Shown here in pieces: positions 1 through 6,066 of a DNA stretch of 6,117 nt. How positions within the stretch are numbered: position 1 is the stretch's first letter; every line of letters starts with the position of its first letter. The notes beneath the pieces are model-generated. The model saw only the letters and a list, made by a program, of their open reading frames with translations. It was not told the origin of the DNA and did no database searches. The translations under genes and the position numbers were made by a program. Source of the stretch: Lentzea sp. (GTDB taxonomy: Bacteria; Actinomycetota; Actinomycetes; Mycobacteriales; Pseudonocardiaceae); contig JASLAV010001258.1 in assembly GCA_030146905.1 (NCBI GenBank), positions 1 to 6,117 on the forward strand. The letters run 5' to 3'.

Positions 1-244
1 CGTGCGTGCGCTCGGGCTGGTGCTGGTGGAGTGCCTGACAGGACGCCCGCACCGGCGGCCGCAGGTGCCGGACGACCTGCCGTTCGACCTCAAGCGGCTG
101 CTGGCGGCGATGATCTCGCCGTTCGCCGCTCAGCGCCCGACGGCACTGGAATGCGCCAGGGCGTTGCCGATGGTCACCCCGCCGACCCTCGTGACGCCGC
201 TCCCGCGCCGGTCGCGAGGGTCGTTCCTCTCCGCTACCGCCTAG
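1..244 (+). CDS. Serine/threonine protein kinase, C-terminal part (5' end outside window)
   Basis: The reading frame is open from the window edge (first whole codon at base 2) to a TAG at 242-244. The visible 80 residues carry the end of a Hanks-type kinase C-lobe. VRALGLVLVECLTG (residues 1-14) matches subdomain IX, normally D-V-x-A-L-G-x-x-L-x-E-x-L-T-G, and base 1 could be the last base of the preceding Asp codon. AQRPTALECARAL (43-55) matches subdomain XI with its invariant Arg. The ATP-binding loop and HRD/DFG motifs lie outside the window. After the kinase fold come only about 25 Pro/Arg-rich residues with no membrane segment, so this seems to be a soluble kinase without PASTA or other sensor domains at its C-terminus. 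The GTG at base 2 is an internal Val codon, not a start. Substrate is unknown. The gene converges on the TerC-family gene, and the stops overlap. Confidence 0.8.
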   Translation, partial: VRALGLVLVECLTGRPHRRPQVPDDLPFDLKRLLAAMISPFAAQRPTALECARALPMVTPPTLVTPLPRRSRGSFLSATA

Positions 245-1239
245 TCCTTCTCGGACTCCCGGTGCCCCCGCAGCGATCCGGGGTGCGCCTTGGCCGAAGG
301 GTCGTTGCGCGTCTTGACGAGGCTCGCGACGGTCACGACGACCAGGATCGAGATGATCACGCCGAGGCTGAGCGGCGTCGGCACCTCTGGCACGCCGGCG
401 GAGATGTCCACGTGCGCCCAGTGCAGGATCAGCTTGACGCCGATGAACGCCAGGATGACCGCGAGCCCGGCCGACAGGTACACCAGCCGGTCGAGCAGCC
501 CCTTGACGAGGAAGAACAACGCGCGCAACCCCAGCAGCGCGAACGCGTTCGCGGTGAACACGATGTAGGGCACCTCGGTCACGCCGAACACCGCGGGGAT
601 CGAGTCGAGCGCGAACAGCAGGTCGACACCGCCGATCGCGACCAGCACCACGAACAACGGCGTGGCCATCCTCTTGCCCTCCGCACGCGTGAAGATCTTG
701 CCGCCCACGTAGTCGTCGGTGACGGGCAGGAGCCTGCGGGCGGTCTTCACCACGACGTTGTTCTCGACGTCGGGATCCTCGTTCCGGTGCCGGAACAGCT
801 GCACGGCCGTGTAGATCAGCAGCAGGCCGAAGAGCAGGAACATGAACGAGAACAACGACAGCAGCGTCGCGCCCACGGCGATGAAGATGCCGCGCATGAC
901 CAGCGCCAGCACGATGCCGAACGTCAGCACCTTGTGCTGGTGCTCCTCCGGCACCGAGAACGTGGTCATGATGATCACGAAGACGAACAGGTTGTCGACC
1001 GAGAGGCTCTTCTCGACGATGTAGCCGGCGAAGTACTCGGTGCCGGGCCCGCCGCCGTACGCGCTCGCGAACCACACGCCGAACCCGACGGCCACGAGGA
1101 TGTAGAACACCGACCACAGCGTGGCCTCGCGGAACCCGACCCGGTGCGGGCGTGCCGCCGCGAGCACGAGGTCGACCGCCAGCAGCGCGACGATCACCCC
1201 GATCGTGACCGCCCACGTCAGTCCGCTGATCTCCAGCAC
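241..1239 (-). CDS. TerC-family integral membrane protein (TerC/Alx type)
   Basis: With a GTG start at 1239 the product is 332 residues, a usual TerC-family length. It is very hydrophobic, with about eight or nine predicted membrane segments. The first follows the start directly (around residues 7-29), and the last lies near 292-307, before a charged cytoplasmic-looking tail. Family signatures are present: EKSLSVDN at 76-83 and ALDSIPA at 210-216, each with an acidic residue inside the membrane. The family is linked to metal ion export or homeostasis (manganese for Alx-type proteins) and to tellurite resistance in some plasmid clusters. No other ter genes are here, so a housekeeping metal role is likelier than tellurite resistance. 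An in-frame ATG at 1272 would add 11 residues but has no ribosome binding site and lies in the loop of a hairpin, whereas AAGGGG sits six bases before the GTG. The gene is collinear with the GH3 gene, 107 bp downstream of it, but functionally unrelated as far as can be seen. Confidence 0.9.
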   Translation of the reverse strand: MLEISGLTWAVTIGVIVALLAVDLVLAAARPHRVGFREATLWSVFYILVAVGFGVWFASAYGGGPGTEYFAGYIVEKSLSVDNLFVFVIIMTTFSVPEEHQHKVLTFGIVLALVMRGIFIAVGATLLSLFSFMFLLFGLLLIYTAVQLFRHRNEDPDVENNVVVKTARRLLPVTDDYVGGKIFTRAEGKRMATPLFVVLVAIGGVDLLFALDSIPAVFGVTEVPYIVFTANAFALLGLRALFFLVKGLLDRLVYLSAGLAVILAFIGVKLILHWAHVDISAGVPEVPTPLSLGVIISILVVVTVASLVKTRNDPSAKAHPGSLRGHRESEKD

Positions 1240-1245
1240 AGAGCA

Positions 1246-1251
1246 CCCCTT
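1246..1251 (-). promoter_or_regulatory. Ribosome binding site deciding the TerC-family start
   Basis: The minus strand reads AAGGGG, then TGCTCT, then the GTG start at 1239-1237. The six-base spacing is suitable, and no comparable site precedes the upstream ATG at 1272. The site directly follows the 3' arm of the hairpin at 1252-1291. Confidence 0.65.
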
Positions 1252-1291
1252 CGCCGCCCGGTTCGTCCGCATTGGACGTTACCGGGCGGCG
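1252..1291 (-). promoter_or_regulatory. Two-part stem-loop directly upstream of the TerC-family ribosome binding site
   Basis: The arms CGCCGCCCGGT (1252-1262) and ACCGGGCGGCG (1281-1291) are perfect reverse complements, giving an 11-bp outer stem. Inside, CGTCC (1264-1268) pairs with GGACG (1274-1278) around a five-base loop, separated from the outer stem by a small 1x2 internal loop. In the minus-strand RNA the 3' arm ends exactly where AAGGGG begins. No U-tract follows, so a classical intrinsic terminator is not supported. It could be a terminator without a U-tail for the GH3 transcript, a leader element affecting translation of the TerC-family gene, or an mRNA stabiliser. The structure is seen directly; the function is inference. 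No yybP-ykoY manganese riboswitch architecture is recognisable. Confidence 0.55.
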
Positions 1292-1346
1292 TGGGCGCGT
1301 GCCGGGAGGCGGGCGGGCGCCGACTCGGCGACCACCCGAGGAGGTG

Positions 1347-3644
1347 TTACCTGGTCTCGAAGTCCGCCGTCATGACCCGGTCGAACCCGACCTCGCGCCG
1401 GTCACCGGTCAACGCGAGGCGCAGCACGGTGTGGATGTTCGCGCTGGACGTCCCGACGTGCAGCTCCACGTCACCGGTGTCCACCAGCCGCTGACCGGCA
1501 CGCCCCGTGTAGGAGGTGAGGTCCGCGTGCAGCGCGGCCGTCACGGTCCGGGTCTGGCCGGGTGCCAGGTCCACCTTGACCGCCCCGATCAGCTGCCGCA
1601 CCGGCCGTGCGATCTCGGCCACCGGGTCGTGCAGGTAGATCTGCACCACCTCGGCGGTCGGCACCTCCAGCTCGTTGCGCAGGACCACGTGCACCCGGCA
1701 GGTGCCGTCGGTCGGCCACTCGCGTTCCTCGCTGCCCACCGTCATCCAGGTGGCGGGTGCGTAGGAAAGACCGTGGCCGAACGGGAACAGCGGGGTCGGG
1801 TCCACGTTGCTGACCTCGCTGCGCGTGCCCAGCTTGGCGCTCAGGTACGTGGAGGGCTGGGTGGAACCGGCGCCGGGGAAGCTGATCGGGAGCCTGCCGG
1901 ACGGGTTGACGCGTCCGCCGAGGACACCCGCGAGCGCCGCGGCGCCCTCCTCACCGGGGTAGAACCCGCACACGACGGCGGCGAGCCGGTCGGCCTGCCG
2001 CGACAGGTCGTATGGCCGGCCCGACAGCAGCACGAGGACCACCGGCATGCCGGTGCCGAGCACCGCCTCCAGCAGTTCCTCCTGCCGTCCTGGGAGGTTC
2101 AGGTCGGCGGCGTCGCAGCCCTCGCCGGAGGTGCCCTTGCCGAACAGCCCGGCGTGGTCGCCGAGCACCACGACGCAGACATCGGCCTGACGGGCGGCCT
2201 CGACGGCCTCGGCGATCTCGTCGTCGGTGCCGCCGAGCACGGGACATCCGCGCGCGAACACCACGTCGTGGTCCTCGCGCAACGCGTCCAGCACGGTGCG
2301 GACCTCGATGCCCATCTCCGCGTCGGGGTGGTGCACGCCGACGTGCAGGGGGAACGAGTAGCAGCCCATCATCGCGCCCGCCTCGTCCGCCCGCGGGCCC
2401 ACGACGGCCAGGCGCTTGCCCGCCAGCGGCAGCACGCCGTCGTTCTGCAGCAACACGACGGAGCGTTCGGCGAGCTCACGGGCGATGGCGCGCGACGCGG
2501 GGTCGTCGAGGTCCACGCCCGTCTCGGCAGCGGGGGAGTAGCCGGGGTCGAGCAGGCCCAGCTCGAACTTCTGCGCCAGCACCCGCGTCAGCGCCCGGTC
2601 GATCAGCGCCATGTCCACCCGGTTGGCGGTCAGCCCTTCGAGCAGCGGCTCTCCGAAGCAGTCCACCGTGGGCAGTTCGACGTCGATGCCTGCCGACAGC
2701 GCCTGCACGGCCGCGTCCTCGCGGTCGGCGGCGACGCCGTGCAGCTTGTGCAGGAACGCCACCGAGAAGTAGTCGGCGACCACGGTCCCGGTGAAGCCGT
2801 ACTGGTCGCGGAGCCGTTCGGTGAGCAGCTGGGTGTTCGCGGCGGCGGGGACGCCGTCGATGTCGGCGTAGGAGTTCATCACCGAACGGGCGCCCGCCTT
2901 CAGCGCCATCTCGAACGGCGGCAGGATCACGTCGGCGAACTCGCGCGGCCCGATCGACACCGGCGCGTGGTTGCGTCCCGCGCGTGAGGCCGAGTAGCCG
3001 GCGAAGTGCTTGAGCGTCGAGACGACACCCGCCGACTCCAGACCGGCGACGTACGCGGAGGCGATGGTGCCGACGAGGTGCGGGTCCTCGCCGATGGTCT
3101 CCTCGATCCGGCCCCAGCGCAGGTCGCGGGCGACGTCCAGCACGGGTGCGAGGCCCTGGTGCACGCCGAGGCGGCGCATCGACTCGCCGATCCGCTCGGC
3201 CATGCGCCGCACCAGGTCCGGCTCGAAGCTCGCGCCCCAGCACAGCGGGGCCGGGTACACCGTCGCCTGCCACGCGGCCAGCCCGGTGAGGCACTCCTCG
3301 TGCACCACGGCGGGAATGCCGAAGCGGCTCGACTCGATGATCTGCCGCTGCGTGCGGGCGAGCGTGCGCGCACCCACCTCCGGCGCGATCGGCCTGGTGC
3401 CGAAGACTCGGGTGAGCTGGCCGATGCCGTCCCGGGTCAGCTCGTCGAAGTCCTGCGGTGCCACGGCGAACTCGTGCTGGTGCGGTGCCATCTCGCCGGC
3501 GGCGTCGATGCCGGCCCAGATGCCCTGCAGCTGCGCGATCTTCTCCTGCGGCGTCATGCGGGCGATGAGGTCGCTCACGCGTTCGGCCACGGGGGCGTGC
3601 GGGTTTCGCCAGACCTCTGCCGGCGTGGTGGCTTCTGTCGTCAC
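1347..3644 (-). CDS. Glycoside hydrolase family 3 beta-glycosidase (beta-xylosidase/beta-glucosidase), cytoplasmic
   Basis: The 765-residue protein has the full GH3 layout. The N-terminal barrel (about 20-360) carries LKHFAGY at 211-217, with the Lys-His pair that contacts substrate, and WGRIEETIGEDP at 177-188. VVADYF contains the probable nucleophile Asp291. The alpha/beta sandwich (about 390-590) carries GKGTSGEGCD at 502-511 with the probable acid/base Glu508. PFGHGLSY follows at 621-628, and a fibronectin-III-like domain occupies about 650-745. There is no signal peptide or lipobox, so it should act in the cytoplasm on imported sugars, releasing monosaccharides from the non-reducing end. 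Length and motifs resemble intracellular actinobacterial BxlA-type beta-xylosidases. Motifs alone do not separate xylosidase from glucosidase; the BxlE-like binding protein nearby favours xylo-oligosaccharides (inference). Start is GTG at 3644, with GAGG eight bases upstream overlapping the regulator stop. It is cotranscribed with the LacI-type gene. Confidence 0.93.
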   Translation of the reverse strand: MTTEATTPAEVWRNPHAPVAERVSDLIARMTPQEKIAQLQGIWAGIDAAGEMAPHQHEFAVAPQDFDELTRDGIGQLTRVFGTRPIAPEVGARTLARTQRQIIESSRFGIPAVVHEECLTGLAAWQATVYPAPLCWGASFEPDLVRRMAERIGESMRRLGVHQGLAPVLDVARDLRWGRIEETIGEDPHLVGTIASAYVAGLESAGVVSTLKHFAGYSASRAGRNHAPVSIGPREFADVILPPFEMALKAGARSVMNSYADIDGVPAAANTQLLTERLRDQYGFTGTVVADYFSVAFLHKLHGVAADREDAAVQALSAGIDVELPTVDCFGEPLLEGLTANRVDMALIDRALTRVLAQKFELGLLDPGYSPAAETGVDLDDPASRAIARELAERSVVLLQNDGVLPLAGKRLAVVGPRADEAGAMMGCYSFPLHVGVHHPDAEMGIEVRTVLDALREDHDVVFARGCPVLGGTDDEIAEAVEAARQADVCVVVLGDHAGLFGKGTSGEGCDAADLNLPGRQEELLEAVLGTGMPVVLVLLSGRPYDLSRQADRLAAVVCGFYPGEEGAAALAGVLGGRVNPSGRLPISFPGAGSTQPSTYLSAKLGTRSEVSNVDPTPLFPFGHGLSYAPATWMTVGSEEREWPTDGTCRVHVVLRNELEVPTAEVVQIYLHDPVAEIARPVRQLIGAVKVDLAPGQTRTVTAALHADLTSYTGRAGQRLVDTGDVELHVGTSSANIHTVLRLALTGDRREVGFDRVMTADFETR

Positions 3645-3652
3645 TGGAACAA

Positions 3653-3656
3653 CCTC
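3653..3656 (-). promoter_or_regulatory. Ribosome binding site of the GH3 gene, overlapping the regulator stop codon
   Basis: The minus strand reads GTGAGGTTGTTCCAGTG. The TGA stop of the LacI-type gene (3657-3655) shares two bases with GAGG, which stands eight bases before the GTG start at 3644. The arrangement supports both the GTG start and translational coupling of the two genes. Confidence 0.6.
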
Positions 3657-4668
3657 ACGAAGTCAGTGGGCGGGTCGACTGCCGGACGACCAGCTCGGTG
3701 CCCAGGGTGATGTGCGTGTCGCCGGGATCGGCGGCGTTGATGAGCCGCACGAGCAGCTCTACGGCGCGGTGGCCCATCTCCCGGATCGGCTGCTGCACCG
3801 TCGTGAGCGGAGGTGTGCACAGCGCGGACTCGGGGATGTTGTCGAAACCGACCACCGACAGGTCCTCCGGCACCCGCAGCCCCAGCTCGCGGGCGGCGTC
3901 GATGACGGCGATGGCGGTGGTGTCGTTGGCGGCGAACACGGCGGTCGGCCGGTCGGGGCCGCTCAGCAGCTCGCGTGCCGACGCGGCGGCCACGTCCGCC
4001 TCGTAGTCGCCGCGGCGGACCAGGGTCTCGTCCACCGGCAGGCCGGCGCTGGCGAGTGCCCCGCGGTAACCGGTTTCGCGCTGCTGGGCGGATTTCAGGT
4101 CCTCACGACCGGTGAGCATCGCGATCCGGCGGTGGCCGAGGTCGAGGAGGTGCTCGGTCGCGAGCCGGGCGCCGTGCAGGTTGTCGGAGTCGATGGTGGG
4201 CAGCGCCGCGCGTCCCGTGTGCGGGTCGACCGCGACGACGGGGGTGCCCGGCAGCCCTTCGAGGTCGACGGCGGGCGTGACCAGCACGGCGCCGTCGACG
4301 AGGGTGCCGCTCAACCGGGTGAGGTACCGCAGCTCCCAGCCCTCCGGATCACCCGTTCGGCCGCCCGCCGAGTACACGACGAGCTCGAAACCGGTACCGC
4401 GGATGGCATCCGCCGCGCCCTTGAGCAGTTCCGTGCTGAACGGCTCGATGTCGGCGACGAGGATTCCGATGACGTTCGTGCGGTGGTTGCGCAGGCTCTG
4501 CGCGACCAGGCTGGCCTCGTACCCGAGATCCTTGATCACGGCCTGCACCCGCGCGAACGTGTCGGCTGAGACGCCGTACCGCTGGTTGAGGACCTTGGAC
4601 ACGGTGGCTACCGAGACGCCGGCTTGAGCGGCGACGTCCTTGATCGTGACGCGTTGGCGTGGTGGCAC
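3655..4668 (-). CDS. LacI/GalR-family transcriptional regulator of the sugar locus
   Basis: This is a full-length 337-residue LacI/GalR repressor. The N-terminal helix-turn-helix VTIKDVAAQAGVSVATVSKVLN lies at 7-28. The hinge region around VAQSLR (55-60) keeps the Leu that wedges into the operator centre. The periplasmic-binding-protein-like effector domain runs from about 66 to 333, with typical elements ANDTTAIAVIDAARELGLRVPEDLSVVGFDNIP (247-279, read here only as family landmarks) and TTVQQPIREMGHRAVELL. Start is GTG at 4668. An in-frame TAG stands 12 bases upstream, so it cannot begin earlier. No ribosome binding site precedes it, and a promoter-like -10 lies six bases upstream, pointing to a leaderless mRNA. 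The gene is upstream of the GH3 gene by 10 nt and divergent from the sugar-binding-protein gene. It probably represses itself, the hydrolase and the importer, with an imported sugar as inducer (inference). Confidence 0.93.
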   Translation of the reverse strand: MPPRQRVTIKDVAAQAGVSVATVSKVLNQRYGVSADTFARVQAVIKDLGYEASLVAQSLRNHRTNVIGILVADIEPFSTELLKGAADAIRGTGFELVVYSAGGRTGDPEGWELRYLTRLSGTLVDGAVLVTPAVDLEGLPGTPVVAVDPHTGRAALPTIDSDNLHGARLATEHLLDLGHRRIAMLTGREDLKSAQQRETGYRGALASAGLPVDETLVRRGDYEADVAAASARELLSGPDRPTAVFAANDTTAIAVIDAARELGLRVPEDLSVVGFDNIPESALCTPPLTTVQQPIREMGHRAVELLVRLINAADPGDTHITLGTELVVRQSTRPLTS

Positions 4669-4674
4669 CGGCTC

Positions 4675-4703
4675 AGGCTAGCCGTGTAAAACGTTATCGA
4701 CAA
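4675..4703 (-). promoter_or_regulatory. Proposed promoter of the LacI-type/GH3 unit (leaderless)
   Basis: On the minus strand, TTGTCG (4703-4698) and TAGCCT (4680-4675) are separated by exactly 17 bases. TAGCCT fits the actinobacterial TANNNT -10 pattern. Six bases (4674-4669) separate the -10 from the GTG at 4668, so transcription would begin at or next to the start codon. This fits the absence of a ribosome binding site. It is a sequence-pattern prediction only. Confidence 0.55.
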
Positions 4704-4714
4704 CGATTGACACG
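4683..4714. promoter_or_regulatory. 32-bp imperfect palindrome, candidate operator for the LacI-type regulator
   Basis: The site is centred between 4698 and 4699 on a CpG, as is usual for LacI-family operators. Thirteen of 16 base pairs are symmetric. The outer arms are CGTGT (4683-4687) and ACACG (4710-4714), and the core is CGTTATCGACAACG (4692-4705), symmetric except for one pair. It overlaps the -35 hexamers of both proposed divergent promoters, so one bound repressor could silence both directions. An alternative reading is two overlapping sites, because AACGTT (4690-4695) and AACGAT (4702-4707) recur 12 bp apart. Confidence 0.7.
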
Positions 4715-4736
4715 AGGCCCACCAGCGCGAGAGTCT
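4707..4736 (+). promoter_or_regulatory. Proposed promoter of the sugar ABC importer genes
   Basis: TTGACA at 4707-4712 is a perfect -35 consensus. After an 18-base spacer, GAGTCT (4731-4736) matches the TANNNT -10 pattern except at the first base. Transcription would start near 4743 and leave an untranslated leader of about 50 bases. The -35 lies inside the right arm of the palindrome. The -10 assignment is weaker than the -35. Confidence 0.45.
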
Positions 4737-4776
4737 CTGGCCCCAACACAGGCAGTCCAACTCGGCCGACGTCGTC

Positions 4777-4781
4777 AGGAG
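4777..4781 (+). promoter_or_regulatory. Ribosome binding site of the sugar-binding protein gene
   Basis: AGGAG at 4777-4781 stands ten bases before the ATG at 4792. This start gives an intact lipoprotein signal peptide, so the two lines of evidence agree. Confidence 0.65.
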
Positions 4782-4791
4782 TGGACCCCCC

Positions 4792-6066
4792 ATGCTTTCC
4801 AAGAAGCCCCTTGCGCTCTTCGCCGCCGCGGCGATCGTGCTCTCCGGGTGTGGTGGAGGCGGAGATGCCTCCACCGAAGGCCCCGTCACGCTCACCTGGT
4901 GGCACAACCGGACCACTGAGCCCATGAAGTCGAAGTGGCAGCAGATCGCCGACGACTTCCACAAGACCCACCCGAACACCTCGTTCACGATCGAACCGCT
5001 GCAGAACGAGCAGTTCCAGACCAAGGTTCCGCTCGCCCTGCAGGGCAACACCCCGCCGGACCTCTTCCAGCAGTGGGGAGGCGGTGCGCTCGCCGACCAG
5101 ATGAAGTCCGGCAAGATCGCCGACATCACCCAGTCGTCGTCCGGCTGGATCGGCCCGCTCGGCAAGTACGCCGAGGGCTGGAAGGTCGGCGGCAAGCAGC
5201 TCGGCGCGCCGTACCTGATGCACGCGGTCGGGTTCTGGTACCGCAAGGACATGTTCACCGCCGCGGGGATCGCCTCGCCACCGACCACTTTGGACGACCT
5301 GAACGCGGCCGTCACGAAGCTGAAGGCGGCCGGCACGGTGCCGATCGCGCTCGGTGGCAAGGACCGCTGGCCCGACGCGTTCTACTGGGCCTACTTCGCG
5401 GTGCGCCAGTGCTCGGTCGACACGCTGAAGAAGGCGGTCGAGAAGACCGAGCTGACCGACCCGTGCTTCCTCAAGGCCGGCGAGAACCTCAAGGCCTTCC
5501 TGGACACCAAACCGTTCCAGGACGGCTTCGTCGGAACGCCCGCCCAGCAGGGTGCCGGCAGCTCGGCCGGTCTGCTCGCGAACGGCAAGGCGGCCATGGA
5601 GCTGCAGGGCGACTGGAATCCCGACGTGATGCAGGCGCTCACCGAGGACAAGGAGCTGAGCTCCAAGATCGGCTGGTTCCCGTTCCCGACCGTGCCCGGC
5701 GGGCAGGGAGACCCGAGCGTGCTGCTCGGCGGTGGTGACGGGTTCTCCTGCACCACCCGTGCGGCGCAGGCGTGCTCGGAGTTCCTGGGACACCTCGTCG
5801 GTGACGACGTGCAGAAGATCCTCGCCGAGACCAACTCCGGTCTGCCGGTGACCCCTGCCGGGGTGGCCGCGCTGAAGAGCGAACCGCACAAGACGATCGC
5901 CGAGGCCATGAACAAGGCGTCGCACCTGCAGTTCTACTTCGACACCGCCTTCCCGACCAAGGTCGGTCAAGCCCTGAACGACACCATCGCGAACTTCTTC
6001 GCGGGGCAGGGCGGACCCGACACCATCGTCAAGTCGGTGAGCGAAGCAGCAGCCGGGAACAAATGA
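4792..6066 (+). CDS. Sugar ABC transporter substrate-binding lipoprotein (CUT1 family, BxlE-like)
   Basis: The 424-residue product starts with a lipoprotein signal: MLSKKP, a hydrophobic run, and lipobox LSGC with the lipidated Cys at residue 20, then a Gly-rich linker. It should be anchored on the outer face of the membrane, binding an oligosaccharide and delivering it to the permeases. The mature part is a type I solute-binding fold of the MalE/UgpB group. Landmarks are TWWHN (35-39), PPDLFQQWGGG (88-98), GFWYRKDMF (147-155), GGKDRWPDAF (188-197), GKAAMELQGDW (265-275) and GGGDGFSC (313-320). These resemble, from memory, the xylobiose-binding BxlE of streptomycetes; substrate assignment remains inference. 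Beyond Cys20 it has exactly four Cys (207, 225, 320, 328), spaced as two likely disulfide pairs. The gene is divergent from the regulator/hydrolase unit, and its stop overlaps the next start in ATGATGA. Confidence 0.93.
   Translation: MLSKKPLALFAAAAIVLSGCGGGGDASTEGPVTLTWWHNRTTEPMKSKWQQIADDFHKTHPNTSFTIEPLQNEQFQTKVPLALQGNTPPDLFQQWGGGALADQMKSGKIADITQSSSGWIGPLGKYAEGWKVGGKQLGAPYLMHAVGFWYRKDMFTAAGIASPPTTLDDLNAAVTKLKAAGTVPIALGGKDRWPDAFYWAYFAVRQCSVDTLKKAVEKTELTDPCFLKAGENLKAFLDTKPFQDGFVGTPAQQGAGSSAGLLANGKAAMELQGDWNPDVMQALTEDKELSSKIGWFPFPTVPGGQGDPSVLLGGGDGFSCTTRAAQACSEFLGHLVGDDVQKILAETNSGLPVTPAGVAALKSEPHKTIAEAMNKASHLQFYFDTAFPTKVGQALNDTIANFFAGQGGPDTIVKSVSEAAAGNK

Noticed and set aside
1274..1281. TAACGT on the minus strand as a -10 box for the TerC-family gene
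   Set aside because: It lies inside the hairpin, has no -35 partner at a suitable distance, and would put the transcript start next to the less supported ATG.
1318..1330. CGCCGACTCGGCG palindrome between the GH3 and TerC-family genes as an intrinsic terminator
   Set aside because: Perfect symmetry leaves a one-base loop; the realistic stem is only about four pairs, and no T-tract follows on the minus strand.
1252..1346. Manganese (yybP-ykoY) riboswitch upstream of the TerC-family gene
   Set aside because: The gap is short and shows a simple hairpin; I could not find the paired loops and conserved internal segments of that riboswitch class.
31..1494. Long plus-strand open frames across the TerC-family and GH3 genes (for example 31-1494 and 1272-2987)
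   Set aside because: They are antisense shadows of high-GC coding sequence: rich in Arg, His, Gln and Asp, with no domain signal, while the minus strand encodes recognisable families over the same span.
4729..4737. GAGAGTCTC palindrome as a second operator for the importer promoter
   Set aside because: It is only nine bases, lacks the central CpG and half-site sequence of the main palindrome, and such short symmetries arise by chance.
4678..5970. Minus-strand open frame of 430 codons opposite the sugar-binding protein gene
   Set aside because: Its composition is that of an antisense frame, and the plus strand encodes a complete lipoprotein with signal peptide, ribosome binding site and family motifs.
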